Both the position numbers and the translations under genes were made by a program. Below, in pieces: positions 55,557 through 64,000 of a DNA stretch of 64,000 nt. This DNA is from Planctomycetaceae bacterium. Its GTDB lineage: Bacteria; Planctomycetota; Planctomycetia; Planctomycetales; Planctomycetaceae. The notes below the pieces were generated by a model, which saw only the letters and a list, made by a program, of their open reading frames with translations, had not been told where the DNA came from and did not search any database. Location: the NCBI GenBank assembly GCA_028284885.1, contig JANQQW010000022.1:30394-94393 (forward strand), in the 5' to 3' direction. Position 1 is the stretch's first letter; every line of letters starts with the position of its first letter.

Positions 55557-55894
55557 ATGGCGAGGAAGCGTAACCGTGCGGAGGAGATCATCCACTGGCT
55601 GAGCGAGGCGGAGGTGGCATTGGCCCCGGGGGCAGAAGACGCCGCAGGTCTGCGAGACGCTGGGGATCACGGAGCAGACCTTCTACCGCCGGCGTCGGGA
55701 GTACGGGGGCCTGAAGATCGACCAGGCCCGTCGTCTGAAGGATCTCGAGAAGGAGCTGCGTGACGAACTGCTGAACGTCGATCTTCGACACGCTGCTGGA
55801 GGCGAAGGCGCTGATCGAGCGTTGGCGGAAGGAGTACAACACGATTCGGCCGAACAGCGCGCTGAGGTACCGCCCCCTGCAGTTGAGTCGTTGA
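55557..55894 (+). mobile_element. IS3-family insertion sequence remnant (internally deleted)
   Basis: OrfA begins MARKRNRAEEIIHWLSEAEV. After a frameshift near 55625 it continues as KTPQVCETLGITEQTFYRRR and YGGLKIDQARRLKDLEKEL, typical of IS3-family OrfA. It then jumps directly to the OrfB C-terminus (LLEAKALIERWRKEYNTIRP, NSALRYRPLQLSR, TGA). The DDE catalytic core is deleted. The right terminal sequence follows and is part of the inverted repeat around the P-type ATPase. Confidence 0.85.
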
Positions 55895-55943
55895 CAACCG
55901 AAACCCTTGCTTGAACCTTGGCACCAACCCCGGGGGCAGGTCA
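55866..55943. repeat. left copy of an IS3 right end, inverted relative to 58843-58926
   Basis: About 78 bp including GTCGTTGACAACCGAAAC and TTGAACCTTGG, ending in TCA. The same sequence, reverse-complemented and with about ten differences plus a small gap, is at 58843-58926. They bracket the P-type ATPase gene. Confidence 0.85.
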
Positions 55944-56039
55944 CCCCGACGTCTTCTGCCTGCCGGAGTTCCTCAACCCGCGGCAGGCCGAGGATCATCT
56001 TGCGGAGGGGAGTGTGGCCAACTACCACGACGGAGTGCT

Positions 56040-58802
56040 CTACGGCTGGCTGGATCTTGGCCGGTACTTGCTCCTCCACAGGAGCTTCTCGATTTCGATG
56101 AGTAGCATCAATGCGAGCGATGCTCCGAGTACACGTAGCCACATCCACACATCCATTGGCGCGACCCGAAAGAGAGAGTTCATGACCGACCAATAGGTGA
56201 ACGCGATTTGGAACGCCACCACGGCGGCAATACCCAGCCAAACAATCCGGTTTCCGAAGAGGCCGCGACGAGTTAGGACCGAGTTGCTCAAGTGCCGGCA
56301 GTTCAAGACATAGGCCGCCTCGAAGAAGACGATTGCATTGACGGCCACCGCGCGGGCCACTTCGAGGCTGCTACCGCGGTGCAATTCATGGAAGAAGAGG
56401 CCGAACGTTCCCAGCGACATCAACACCGATACGTAGCAGATTCGCCACACCAGGCTGCGATCGACCAACGGCGACTCCGGATCACGGGGGGGTTGTTGCA
56501 TGACGTCGCGTTCCACCGGATCGAACGCGAGCGTGATCGCCAGTGCGACGGTCGTCACCAGATTGACCCAAAGAACGTGTAGCGGCGCGATCGGGAGCAG
56601 CACGCCGAGCAGCAACGCGGCCACCAAGGTCAAGCACTCGCCACCGTTGGTCGGCAGAATGAACACGATCGTCTTCTTGAGGTTGTTGAAGACCGTGCGG
56701 CCCTCTTCGACGGCCCTCTCGATGCTGGCGAAGTTGTCGTCCAGCAAGACCATCTCGGCAGCCTCATTGGACACATCCGTGCCGGTGATCCCCATGGCCA
56801 CGCCGATGTCGGCCTGTTTCAACGCCGGCGCGTCGTTCACGCCGTCTCCGGTCATGGCCACGACATGGCCCCGACGCTGTAGGGATCGAACGATGTCGAG
56901 TTTCTGTGCTGGTGCGACACGGGCGAACACGTCCAGGTCGTCAACTGCTCGATCGAGATCCAAGTCGTCCAGTCTTCCCAAATCCGCACCGGTCACCGCG
57001 TTCTCGGTGGCGCGGATGCCGATCTGCCGCGCGACCGCCTGTGCCGTGGCAACGTGATCACCCGTGATCATGATCACTCGAATCCCGGCAACGTGACACT
57101 TCTCGACCGCCTCGATTGCCTCCTTTCGCGGCGGATCCGTCATCCCGACCAGTCCCAACAGCGCGAATCCCTGCTCGGTGTCCTCGAGCTCCAAAACGGT
57201 GCCACGCGGCTCCCACTGCCTCTCGGCCACTGCGAGGACGCGCAAGCCATCGGCTGCCATTCTGCCAGCAGCCTCCTGCCATTGTGCGGTATCGAGCGGC
57301 TCCTCCGTTCCCCACTGGTGATTACAACGGGTGAGCACCGCTTCTGGCGAACCCTTCAGGAAGATCAGTGCGTGGCCCGAGTGATCGTGGTGCAACGTCG
57401 CCATGTACTGCAATTCGGATTCGAACGGAATCTCGTCCGTCCGCGGCCAGGTGCCGAGAACGTCTTCCATGCCAAGGTCCAGCTTGCCTGCCAGCACCAA
57501 CAGCGATCCTTCGGTTGGATCGCCCTCGATTCGCCACTGTCCGTCCTTCAGCCGCAATTGCGCGTTGTTGCAGAGCACCCCGGCCGTGACCAGTTCGCGC
57601 AGTACCGGCGAGCGGTCCAGCGTCACGACGTCCTGGCCCTCGCCGATCACCGCGCCGAGCGGCTCATAGCCCGACCCTGTGACGGTGAACGTACCCTCCC
57701 CGGAGATGATCTGCGTCACCGCCATCTCGTTTCGAGTCAACGTACCGGTCTTGTCGCTGCAAATGACGGTCGTGCTGCCAAGGGCCTCCACTGCAGGCAG
57801 CTTTCGAACAACGGCGTTTCGGGACGCCATGCGTTTTACGCCGATGGCCAAGGTGATGGTCATGATGGCGGGCAGGCCCTCCGGGATCGCCGACACGGCC
57901 AGCGCCACCGCCGCCACCAGCATCTCCCCCGCCACCTGGCCGGTCAGTACTCCCAGCAGAAACACAAGTGCGCAGAAGAGGACGATGACGACCGTAATCA
58001 CCTTGCTGAAGCTCGTCAGCCGCCGAATCAGTGGCGTACTCACTCCTTCAACCTCCTGGAGCATTCCGGCGATACGACCGAGTTGCGTCTCGTCTCCTGT
58101 TGCGACGACGAGCCCGGCAGCTGTTCCGGTCGTGGTCAGCGTGCCGGCAAACGCCAGATTGCAGCGGTCGGCCAGCGGGACTTCGTACGGCAACGCGTCG
58201 ATGCTCTTTGCGACCGGCATGGATTCCCCCGTCAAAGGGGCCTCGTCGATCTGCAGGTTCTTCACTTGCACCAGACGCAGGTCCGCGGGCACCTTGGCGC
58301 CGCCCTCGACGAGCACGACGTCTCCCGGAACCAATTCCGTCGCAGGCACGGTGGACCGTGTCCCGTCTCGAACTACGACAGCCGACGGAGCCAGCATGTG
58401 CTTGAGGGACTCGATCGCATGTTCAGCCTGGGATTCCTGAATGAAGCCGACGAGTGCGTTGATGACGACGACGCCGAGGATCACACCGCTGTCGATCCAG
58501 TGCTGCAACGCAGCGGTGACCCCGGCCGTGGCTAGCAGCACGTAGATCAGGGGATTGTGGAATTGCAGCAGCAACCGCGTCCAAGGACTAACCCTCTTGT
58601 GCTCCCGCAACCTGTTCGGTCCGTATCGAGCGAGTCGCGACCGCGCCTCTGCCGAGGAGATCCCGTCCTTCGACGAGCCGAAGACCGTGAGTGCTTCGTC
58701 CACGGCCAGCACGTGTGCCGGAGAACTCCCGTCGTCGTCGACCGCCCCGGCCACGTCCGGAGCGTCGGTGTCCCGCTGGGAAGCCGTTGTTTCAGTGCCC
58801 AT
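56040..58802 (-). CDS. P-type cation-transporting ATPase, P2A-like
   Basis: A 920-residue ATP-driven cation pump. ATG at 58802 is preferred because the extra upstream codons run into IS sequence. Features: actuator motif TGES (LTGESMPVAK), membrane helix M4 with PEGLP (307-311; the calcium-pump type), phosphorylation site DKTGTLTRNE (Asp350), nucleotide-binding KGSPEAVL, hinge TGDGVNDAPALKQADIGVAM, and six C-terminal membrane segments. The likely ion is Ca2+ or a related divalent cation; Na+/K+ specificity cannot be excluded. In mycobacteria CtpF, a pump of this type, belongs to the dormancy regulon. Codon use appears less GC-biased than its neighbours, and it is flanked by IS3 ends, which suggests transfer. 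Confidence 0.93.
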   Translation of the reverse strand: MGTETTASQRDTDAPDVAGAVDDDGSSPAHVLAVDEALTVFGSSKDGISSAEARSRLARYGPNRLREHKRVSPWTRLLLQFHNPLIYVLLATAGVTAALQHWIDSGVILGVVVINALVGFIQESQAEHAIESLKHMLAPSAVVVRDGTRSTVPATELVPGDVVLVEGGAKVPADLRLVQVKNLQIDEAPLTGESMPVAKSIDALPYEVPLADRCNLAFAGTLTTTGTAAGLVVATGDETQLGRIAGMLQEVEGVSTPLIRRLTSFSKVITVVIVLFCALVFLLGVLTGQVAGEMLVAAVALAVSAIPEGLPAIMTITLAIGVKRMASRNAVVRKLPAVEALGSTTVICSDKTGTLTRNEMAVTQIISGEGTFTVTGSGYEPLGAVIGEGQDVVTLDRSPVLRELVTAGVLCNNAQLRLKDGQWRIEGDPTEGSLLVLAGKLDLGMEDVLGTWPRTDEIPFESELQYMATLHHDHSGHALIFLKGSPEAVLTRCNHQWGTEEPLDTAQWQEAAGRMAADGLRVLAVAERQWEPRGTVLELEDTEQGFALLGLVGMTDPPRKEAIEAVEKCHVAGIRVIMITGDHVATAQAVARQIGIRATENAVTGADLGRLDDLDLDRAVDDLDVFARVAPAQKLDIVRSLQRRGHVVAMTGDGVNDAPALKQADIGVAMGITGTDVSNEAAEMVLLDDNFASIERAVEEGRTVFNNLKKTIVFILPTNGGECLTLVAALLLGVLLPIAPLHVLWVNLVTTVALAITLAFDPVERDVMQQPPRDPESPLVDRSLVWRICYVSVLMSLGTFGLFFHELHRGSSLEVARAVAVNAIVFFEAAYVLNCRHLSNSVLTRRGLFGNRIVWLGIAAVVAFQIAFTYWSVMNSLFRVAPMDVWMWLRVLGASLALMLLIEIEKLLWRSKYRPRSSQP

Positions 58803-58842
58803 CGTCGGAACTCCCAAACCCTTCTCCGAGCCAGTTGAAGAC

Positions 58843-58926
58843 TGACCTACCTCTGGGGTTGGTACCAAGGTTCAAGTTGGAGTTTCGGTTGTCAACGACT
58901 CCGCTGCAGGGGCCGGGGGCGGTACC
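58843..58926. repeat. right copy of the IS3 right end
   Basis: Begins TGACCTACCTCTGGGGTTGG, with the TG start usual for IS3-family terminal repeats, and matches the complement of the copy at 55866-55943. It covers the TGA of the IS3 OrfB remnant on the minus strand (58892-58894). Confidence 0.85.
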
Positions 58927-59315
58927 CCAGCGAACCGTGCGGACGGACCGAGTTGTACTCCAACCGCCAACGCTCGATCAGCACCTTCGCCTCCAGCAGG
59001 GTCTCGAAGACCTCGGCGTTGAGCAGCTCGTCCCGCAGCCCCCCGTTGAACGACTCGACGTAGCCGTTCTCCCAGGGCGAGCCCGGCTCGATGAACTGCG
59101 TCCGGACGCCGACCCGCTACAGCCACTTCCGGAACTTGCGTGCCGTGAACTCCGGGCCGTTGTCGCTGCGGACGTACCGGGGTCGCCACGTCGCACGAAC
59201 AGGTCGCTCAGACGCTCCAGCACCTCCTCGCTCGTCAACCTGCGGGCCACGTCGATCACGAGGCACTCGCGGGTGAACTCGTCGATCAGCGTCAGCATCC
59301 GCAGCGGACGCCTTC
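58892..59315 (-). mobile_element. IS3-family OrfB remnant
   Basis: The minus strand reads RMLTLIDEFTRECLVIDVAR and RLTSEEVLERLSDLFVR, then after a frameshift YVRSDNGPEFTARKFRKWL, an in-frame TAG, and RVGVRTQFIEPGSPWENGYV, ESFNGGLRDELLNAEVFETL and LIERWRLEYNSVRPHGSLGY. The second D and final E of the DDE core are recognisable, but the first D region, OrfA and the left end are missing. It is oriented opposite to the remnant at 55.6-55.9 kb. Confidence 0.87.
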
Positions 59316-59746
59316 CCGTACACAACCCTCTTCGTAAAGGGGCTCGCGCGCCCTCTCCCAAGGAAGATGCGTAGCCGCTGAGCGTTGCGGTCCCCCTAGT
59401 TCCGATCGGTCACCCCGAATCGAATCGAACGCACCGCGAAACAGGCAAGCCCGAATGTCGCGGCTCAGTGAACCAATGGGGCAATTCTCTGAACCGCCCC
59501 GTCGGCGCGACTCCGGGCAAGCTGGCCAACCGATGCCGGGGCCGTCCAACCGATCTCCTGGATGGCCCATCCGAGGACCGTCGAGTCAAGCGCAACGGCC
59601 CTCGGTCACAGGCACAAGTACGGCGCCACCCCATGATTCACGGCGTTTCCCGACGACACTCCGAATGACTCTGTATTTCCAGTCACTGCTCCTTCTCCTT
59701 GGTAGGAGTGACGAACACGACCTCCGCCGGCAGGGCCATGTCGCAC
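59316..59746. other. gene-free stretch
   Basis: These 431 bp follow the IS3 remnant. I find no frame with recognisable homology, no RNA gene and no repeat. It may be eroded DNA left over after the insertions. Confidence 0.5.
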
Positions 59747-60020
59747 TCACCTGGTCTCTTCGTTCCAGAGCGCATCAACGGGCCGCAGACCGCTTGGGAG
59801 ACGCCCAAGAGCTTCGATCGTCGGGTGATCGCGGAGGAACGTGATCTTGTTGTCCTGATCGGGAATCAGCAGGCTGCGGACTTATGTCGCGGCGAGTGGC
59901 ACGAAGTCTGAAGTCTGCTCGCACTCGCCGAGCAGGACTGAGTCGCAGTCACGGTGGCGAGCGGCGAAAGGTCTGCGACGAAAGCCCCGGAGAGATCAAT
60001 CCGCTCTAAGAGTCGGAAAG
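59747..60020 (-). pseudogene. leucine-rich-repeat protein C-terminal relic
   Basis: The minus strand gives LERIDLSGAFVADLSPLATV in one frame. In a second it gives TSDFVPLAAT, a TAA, and LLIPDQDNKITFLRDHPTIE with ALGRLPSGLRPVDALWNEET before the final stop at 59747. Repeats of the form LxGTxVxDLSPL and an ending in FLRxHPxLExLG...PVxxFW are typical of the C-terminus of planctomycete LRR proteins, often Ser/Thr kinases. At least one frameshift and one stop are present. Confidence 0.6.
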
Positions 60021-60548
60021 AGTAGACCCCGCGAACCCCTTTGTTTTCCAGGGGAAGGCGGGCCGTGCAACGGTGTGTGATCGTCTTCAAAACACTCCGC
60101 AGGTGTTGAAGCGATCGGTGTAAGCCCCCGCGCGAGACTCGTTCTTGGCGATCCAGCAACTGCGGGCGGTGCAGAATCCGGTGCGCAGTGGCACTCCACA
60201 CCGGATTCATGCAGGTTGTTCTCGGCTGGCAGTCGCTGCGGCCGCCCGTGCGCCGCGCGATTCTCGAACTCGTCGCAGACTGACTCGGAACCGATCTGGC
60301 CGACGCCGCCGGCGGAGAACTGTGCTCTCGCGGCCATCTTCGCCCACCGGAAATCCGCGAAGCTCGCCCTGGCTGCCATGGTGGCTGCGCCGCTTCTTCC
60401 AGCATCGAGACCTTCGTTCGGGAAGAAGACCGCCGTCCTCGGGTTCATGCTGACGAAGAGCCTGGTCCCTGGCAGGAGTTTGACGGCTTCGGAGCCGGGG
60501 GTTATCGTCACGCCGAGTCAGCCGACCGTCGGACCATCGGTGCACACT
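60021..60548. other. gene-free stretch before the hydrogenase operon
   Basis: About 530 bp without an intact gene. A short plus-strand tail, GFMQVVLGWQSLRPPVRRAI followed by LELVAD and a stop near 60280, resembles the last residues of some planctomycete integrase-like proteins, but it is too short to call. The promoter of the hypA-hox operon should lie in the last 200 bp; I cannot point to convincing -35/-10 boxes. Confidence 0.4.
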
Positions 60549-60917
60549 TTGCACGAACGCTCTCTCGTCCGAGATCTTCTCGACCAGCTCGCCGAGCTCT
60601 CAGACGAGAACGGCTTGTCGAACGCCGTGCTTGTCCGCGTCGAGGTGGGTGAGTTCTCGGGAGTCGAGCCGGAGTTGTTCGAGAGCGGTTTCGAGGAACT
60701 CCGTCTCGGTACGGCGTTCGAACGGACGACGCTCGAACTGGTCGTGGTCCCCGCGATCGGTGCGTGTCGTTGTGGTCACGAGTTTCGCGTCGCTCGTTCC
60801 CGATTCGTCTGTCCCGTCTGCCGGGACGGTCGGGTGGAGGTCGTCTCGGGCGAGGACGTCGTCCTCTCGAGCGTCACGTTCGAGGAGCCCGAGCCCGTGG
60901 GTGGAGGATCGAGATGA
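60549..60917 (+). CDS. hypA: Hydrogenase nickel insertion protein HypA
   Basis: A 122-residue metallochaperone that helps load nickel into [NiFe] hydrogenase. A TTG at 60549 gives the required N-terminus M-H-E (MHERSLVRDLLDQLAELSDE), whose His2 binds nickel; no ATG would give this. The conserved VRVEVGEFSGVEPELFESGF follows. The zinc site is CRCGHEFR...FVCPVCRDG; the first pair is C-x-C instead of the usual C-x2-C. The stop overlaps the hoxE start by 4 bp, so it leads the operon. HypB-F are not in this window. Confidence 0.9.
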   Translation: MHERSLVRDLLDQLAELSDENGLSNAVLVRVEVGEFSGVEPELFESGFEELRLGTAFERTTLELVVVPAIGACRCGHEFRVARSRFVCPVCRDGRVEVVSGEDVVLSSVTFEEPEPVGGGSR

Positions 60918-61423
60918 AGGTCGCCGTGAAGCGGGTTTCGCCGCCGTCCGACGACAAGCGTTGGAAGCTCGTCGACGTCACCATGCGGCGGAACGGGTAC
61001 TCGGCGCACGCCCTCATCGAGACTCTGCACGTCGTGCAGAACAGCTTCGGCTATCTCGACGGCCGCGCGATGCGGTACGTCGCCCGCTCGCTGCGGATCC
61101 CCCTCAGTCGCGTCTACGGCGTCGCGACCTTCTACCACCTCTTCTCGCTGGAGCCGACCGGCGAGCACACCTGCGTCGTCTGCACCGGAACGGCCTGCTA
61201 CATCAAGGGGGCCCCGGACCTGATCGACGCGGTTGAGGACCAGTACGACGTCTCGATCGGCGGTACGACCGCCGACGGACGCCTCTCGCTGCTCTCCGCT
61301 CGTTGCCTGGGTGCGTGTGGGCTGGCTCCGGCCGTTGTCGTCGACGGCGAGATCCGCGGACGGCAGACGTCAGAGGCCCTGCTACAAGAGATCGGGGAGG
61401 CGACGTGCAACTCGACGACCTGA
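60914..61423 (+). CDS. hoxE: Bidirectional hydrogenase diaphorase subunit HoxE (NuoE-like)
   Basis: A 169-residue thioredoxin-like [2Fe-2S] protein, the 24-kDa-subunit homolog of complex I. The iron-sulfur cysteines are in VVCTGTACYIKG and SARCLGACGLAPAVVVDG (C-x4-C ... C-x3-C). The N-terminal helical part HALIETLHVVQNSFGYLDGR and VYGVATFYHLFSLEPTG are conserved. ATG at 60914 overlaps hypA; its 3' end overlaps hoxF by 19 bp. Confidence 0.93.
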   Translation: MKVAVKRVSPPSDDKRWKLVDVTMRRNGYSAHALIETLHVVQNSFGYLDGRAMRYVARSLRIPLSRVYGVATFYHLFSLEPTGEHTCVVCTGTACYIKGAPDLIDAVEDQYDVSIGGTTADGRLSLLSARCLGACGLAPAVVVDGEIRGRQTSEALLQEIGEATCNSTT

Positions 61424-63054
61424 AGGCACGGGCCGACGAACTTCGCAGCGAGGCCGCGCGTTCGCACCGGATTCGCGTCTGCCTCGCCGCGAGTTGCCAG
61501 TCCTCCGGGGCCGGGGAGGTTTGCGAGGGCTTTGAGCGCGCCGTCGAGTCCGCCGGCCGGGGTGACGACGTGGAGGTTCGTCGCGTCGGATGTCTCGGAT
61601 TGTGCTCGGCCGGTCCTCTGGTTGCAGTCGACGGCCGCAACGCTGCCTTCAGCGAACTGTACCGCCACGTCGGGCCAGACGACGTGGAGGGCCTGCTGGA
61701 CAGCGTCGAAGGAGAGCCGGTCGAGCAACTGCGTTGTCCGACCGACGTTCCTTTCTTCCAACGCCAACACAAGGTCGTCCTCGAGAACTCGGGTCTCGTC
61801 GATCCCGACCGGATCGAGGACTACATCGCCCAGGACGGATACCAGGCTCTGGTCCGGGCCGTCACCGAGATGACGCCCGAGGACGTGCTTCGCGAGGTGC
61901 AGACGAGCGGCCTCCGCGGTCGTGGGGGAGCGGGCTACCCGGCCGGCCTGAAGTGGTCGACCGTGGCGAAGGCGGTCGAGTCCCCGAAGTACGTTATCTG
62001 CAACGGTGACGAGGGCGATCCGGGAGCCTTCATGGACCGGGCCGTGCTCGAGTCCGACCCGCACCGCGTGCTGGAGGGGATGGCTCTCGCCGCCTACGCC
62101 GTTGGAGCGAGTCGTGGGTTCGTCTACGTGCGGGCGGAGTACCCGCTCGCCGTCGAGCGACTGGAACGCGCGATTCGACAGGCGACCAAGGAGGGCTTTC
62201 TGGGCCACGGCGTGTGCGCGTCTCCGTTCGACTTCACGATCGAGTTGCGGATGGGGGCCGGGGCTTTCGTCTGCGGCGAGGAGACCGCCTTGATGGCGTC
62301 GATCGAGGGCCTCCGAGGGCAGCCCCGACCGCGACCACCGTATCCCGCCGAGTCGGGACTCTGGGGCGGCCCGACGCTGATCAACAACGTGGAGACCCTC
62401 GCCAACGTCCCGCCCGTCGTCCGCAACGGGGGCGAGTGGTTCGCCTCGATCGGCACGCCGGACTCGACCGGCACGAAAGTGTTCGCCCTCGCCGGTCGGG
62501 TCGAGAACACCGGTCTCGTCGAGGTGCCGATGGGCATCACCCTGCGGGAGATCGTGGAGGAGGTCGGCGGCGGCGTTCCCGACGGCCGGGCGTTCAAGGC
62601 GGTGCAGACCGGTGGCCCCTCGGGCGGCTGCATCCCAGTGGAGTTGACCGAGACGAGCGTCGAGTACGACACGCTGCGTGCGGTCGGCTCGATCATGGGG
62701 TCCGGCGGGATGATCGTGATGGACGAGACCTCCTGCATGGTCGACGTCGCCCGCTACTTCATGGAGTTCTGCATGACGGAGTCGTGCGGCAAGTGCATTC
62801 CCTGCCGTGCCGGCACGGTCCAGTTGCACGACCTGCTCGTGAAGATCGCCGACCGCCGCGCGACCTCGGCCGACCTCGCGTTGCTCGAGGAGCTGTGCGA
62901 GGTCGTCCAGATGACGAGCCTGTGCGGGCTCGGGCAGACCGCTCCGAACCCGGTCCAGAGCACGCTGCGGTACTTTCGACACGAGTACGAGGAGCGCCTC
63001 GTCGAGACGCCCCCCGGCGAGTTCCTCGTTCCACTCGACGTGGTGGACACCTGA
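61405..63054 (+). CDS. hoxF: Bidirectional hydrogenase diaphorase subunit HoxF
   Basis: A 549-residue NADH/FMN-binding subunit. The N-terminal ~120 residues are a NuoE-like [2Fe-2S] domain ([10 protein letters not shown] ... [13 protein letters not shown]). Next is the NuoF part: NADH site [18 protein letters not shown] site [16 protein letters not shown], and [12 protein letters not shown]. The C-terminal [4Fe-4S] motif is [13 protein letters not shown] with the distant Cys in [11 protein letters not shown] at 61405 with GGGGAGG upstream. The extra C-terminal ferredoxin-like domain of some HoxF proteins is absent. It transfers electrons between NAD(P)H and the hydrogenase. Confidence 0.95.
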   Translation: MQLDDLKARADELRSEAARSHRIRVCLAASCQSSGAGEVCEGFERAVESAGRGDDVEVRRVGCLGLCSAGPLVAVDGRNAAFSELYRHVGPDDVEGLLDSVEGEPVEQLRCPTDVPFFQRQHKVVLENSGLVDPDRIEDYIAQDGYQALVRAVTEMTPEDVLREVQTSGLRGRGGAGYPAGLKWSTVAKAVESPKYVICNGDEGDPGAFMDRAVLESDPHRVLEGMALAAYAVGASRGFVYVRAEYPLAVERLERAIRQATKEGFLGHGVCASPFDFTIELRMGAGAFVCGEETALMASIEGLRGQPRPRPPYPAESGLWGGPTLINNVETLANVPPVVRNGGEWFASIGTPDSTGTKVFALAGRVENTGLVEVPMGITLREIVEEVGGGVPDGRAFKAVQTGGPSGGCIPVELTETSVEYDTLRAVGSIMGSGGMIVMDETSCMVDVARYFMEFCMTESCGKCIPCRAGTVQLHDLLVKIADRRATSADLALLEELCEVVQMTSLCGLGQTAPNPVQSTLRYFRHEYEERLVETPPGEFLVPLDVVDT

Positions 63055-63080
63055 CAGCGAGACGACGAGGAGACTCAGAC

Positions 63081-63818
63081 ATGCCGCCGAAGCCGCAGTC
63101 GCCGACCACGAGCGTTCGTGTCGTTACGCTGACGATCGACGACATCGACGTCGGCGCCCGCGAGGACGAGACGCTGCTGCAGGTCGCGGCCGAGAACGGT
63201 GTGCGGATCCCGTCGCTGTGTCATCTCGACGGGCTCGGCGAGTGGGGCGGCTGCCGGCTCTGTCTCGTCGAGGTCGAGGGCTCGTCGAAGCTGCTGTCCG
63301 CCTGCTCGACGCACGTCGCCGAGGGGATGTGCGTGCGGACCGACAGCGAGAAGCTCCGTCGTTACCGGAAGACGATCGTCGAACTGCTCTTCGCCGAGCG
63401 AAACCACGTCTGCTCCGTCTGTGTCTCGAACGGTCACTGCGAGTTGCAGGACCTCGCGACCGAGTGCGGCGTCGATCACGTTCGCGTTCCGTACCGGAAC
63501 GACGTCTTCCACGTCGACTCCTCGCACGATCTGTTTCGCGTCGATCACAACCGCTGCGTCCTGTGTACGCGGTGTGTCCGCGTCTGCGACGAGATCGAGG
63601 GGGCCCACACCTGGGACGTGATGGGCCGCGGGGCCGGCTGTCGCGTCATCACCGACCTGAACCAGCCTTGGGGCGAGAGCGACACCTGCACGAGTTGCGG
63701 GAAGTGCGTCCAGGTCTGTCCGACCGGGGCCCTCGTCCGCAAGGGAACTGCGGTCGGCGAGATGGAGAAGACGCCCGACTTCCTTCCCTACCTGACACAG
63801 ATGCGAGGCGAGGTGTGA
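63081..63818 (+). CDS. hoxU: Bidirectional hydrogenase subunit HoxU (NuoG-like)
   Basis: A 245-residue electron-transfer subunit with four iron-sulfur sites. A plant-type [2Fe-2S] domain is first ([20 protein letters not shown] ... SACSTHV), then the His/Cys site [16 protein letters not shown], then two [4Fe-4S] motifs, [11 protein letters not shown] and [16 protein letters not shown]. Length is usual for HoxU. ATG at 63081 with GAGGAG 9 bp upstream. The stop overlaps the hoxY start. Confidence 0.95.
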   Translation: MPPKPQSPTTSVRVVTLTIDDIDVGAREDETLLQVAAENGVRIPSLCHLDGLGEWGGCRLCLVEVEGSSKLLSACSTHVAEGMCVRTDSEKLRRYRKTIVELLFAERNHVCSVCVSNGHCELQDLATECGVDHVRVPYRNDVFHVDSSHDLFRVDHNRCVLCTRCVRVCDEIEGAHTWDVMGRGAGCRVITDLNQPWGESDTCTSCGKCVQVCPTGALVRKGTAVGEMEKTPDFLPYLTQMRGEV

Positions 63819-64000
63819 GCGAACGACGGATCACGATGGCAACGACCTGGCTCGACGGCTGCTCAGGCTGCCACATGTCGTTTCTCGACCTCGACGAACG
63901 CCTGGTCGAGTTGGCCGAGAAGGTCGAAGTCGTCTACAGCCCGCTCGTCGACGCCAAGGAACTTCCCGCGTCGGTCGACGTCGGCCTCGTCGAGGGGGCC
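63815..64000 (+). CDS. hoxY: [NiFe] hydrogenase small subunit HoxY, cut by the window edge
   Basis: Only the first 62 codons are present, starting at GTG 63815 (ATG at 63836 is an alternative). The segment [20 protein letters not shown] contains the C-x2-C of the proximal [4Fe-4S] cluster in the small-subunit pattern [30 protein letters not shown] also fits HoxY. The large subunit HoxH and its protease would be expected beyond the window. Confidence 0.92.
   Translation, partial: MSERRITMATTWLDGCSGCHMSFLDLDERLVELAEKVEVVYSPLVDAKELPASVDVGLVEGA

Noticed and set aside
55943..56040. A fragment reading VVVVGHTPLRKMILGLP on the minus strand just beyond the ATPase stop, possibly a phosphatase remnant.
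   Set aside because: Only about 30 residues without a start or further motif; too short to name.

Overview
The window is GC-rich, densely coding DNA that looks planctomycetal. Markers are the large secreted cytochrome-c/DUF1549-DUF1553, DUF1587-DUF1592, DUF1552 and DUF1501 proteins, a DUF1559 pseudopilin, a relic of a planctomycete-type Ser/Thr kinase, and the tail of a bacterial microcompartment (BMC) operon of the kind known from planctomycetes. Genus cannot be fixed from sequence reading alone.

Layout. 1-3.0 kb: end of a BMC locus (probable targeting/accessory protein, EutN/CcmL vertex protein, class II aldolase with a C-terminal encapsulation-like peptide, lactate/malate dehydrogenase); both spacers inside it are built of 7-bp repeats. 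3.1-6.5 kb: housekeeping genes (prmC, ppa, murA). 6.5-17 kb: envelope and secreted proteins: a lipoprotein, a DUF1559 pseudopilin, a redoxin/cytochrome/copper-oxygenase/EF-hand fusion, a tandem HtrA-like pair of which one has lost its catalytic residues and carries its PDZ inside the protease fold, rfbC, pdxA, and three Tad-type pseudopilin-like proteins, one fused to a seven-unit FG-GAP propeller. 18-32 kb: planctomycete degradative/secretory operons (DUF1587-1592, DUF1552, ankyrin; PSD1-DUF1549-DUF1553-LamG, DUF1501, metallophosphatase; DUF1501). 32-34.4 kb: a mosaic of three truncated genes (formylglycine-generating enzyme, DUF1552, sulfatase). 34.6-37.6 kb: two unrecognised secreted proteins.

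39-60 kb resembles a low-oxygen or dormancy survival island: hemerythrin, PAS histidine kinase and a separate NarL-type regulator, CBS/DUF21 protein, BON, dodecin, Hsp20, several tiny proteins, zinc alcohol dehydrogenase, an ABC/HlyD exporter and a P-type cation ATPase sandwiched between inverted IS3 remnants. 60.5-64 kb opens an intact NAD(P)-linked [NiFe] hydrogenase operon (hypA-hoxE-hoxF-hoxU-hoxY, cut by the window edge).

The most striking feature overall is gene decay. Between 18 and 60 kb I recognise sixteen broken genes or IS remnants (nonsense codons, frameshifts, truncations), while the BMC, housekeeping and hydrogenase blocks are intact.
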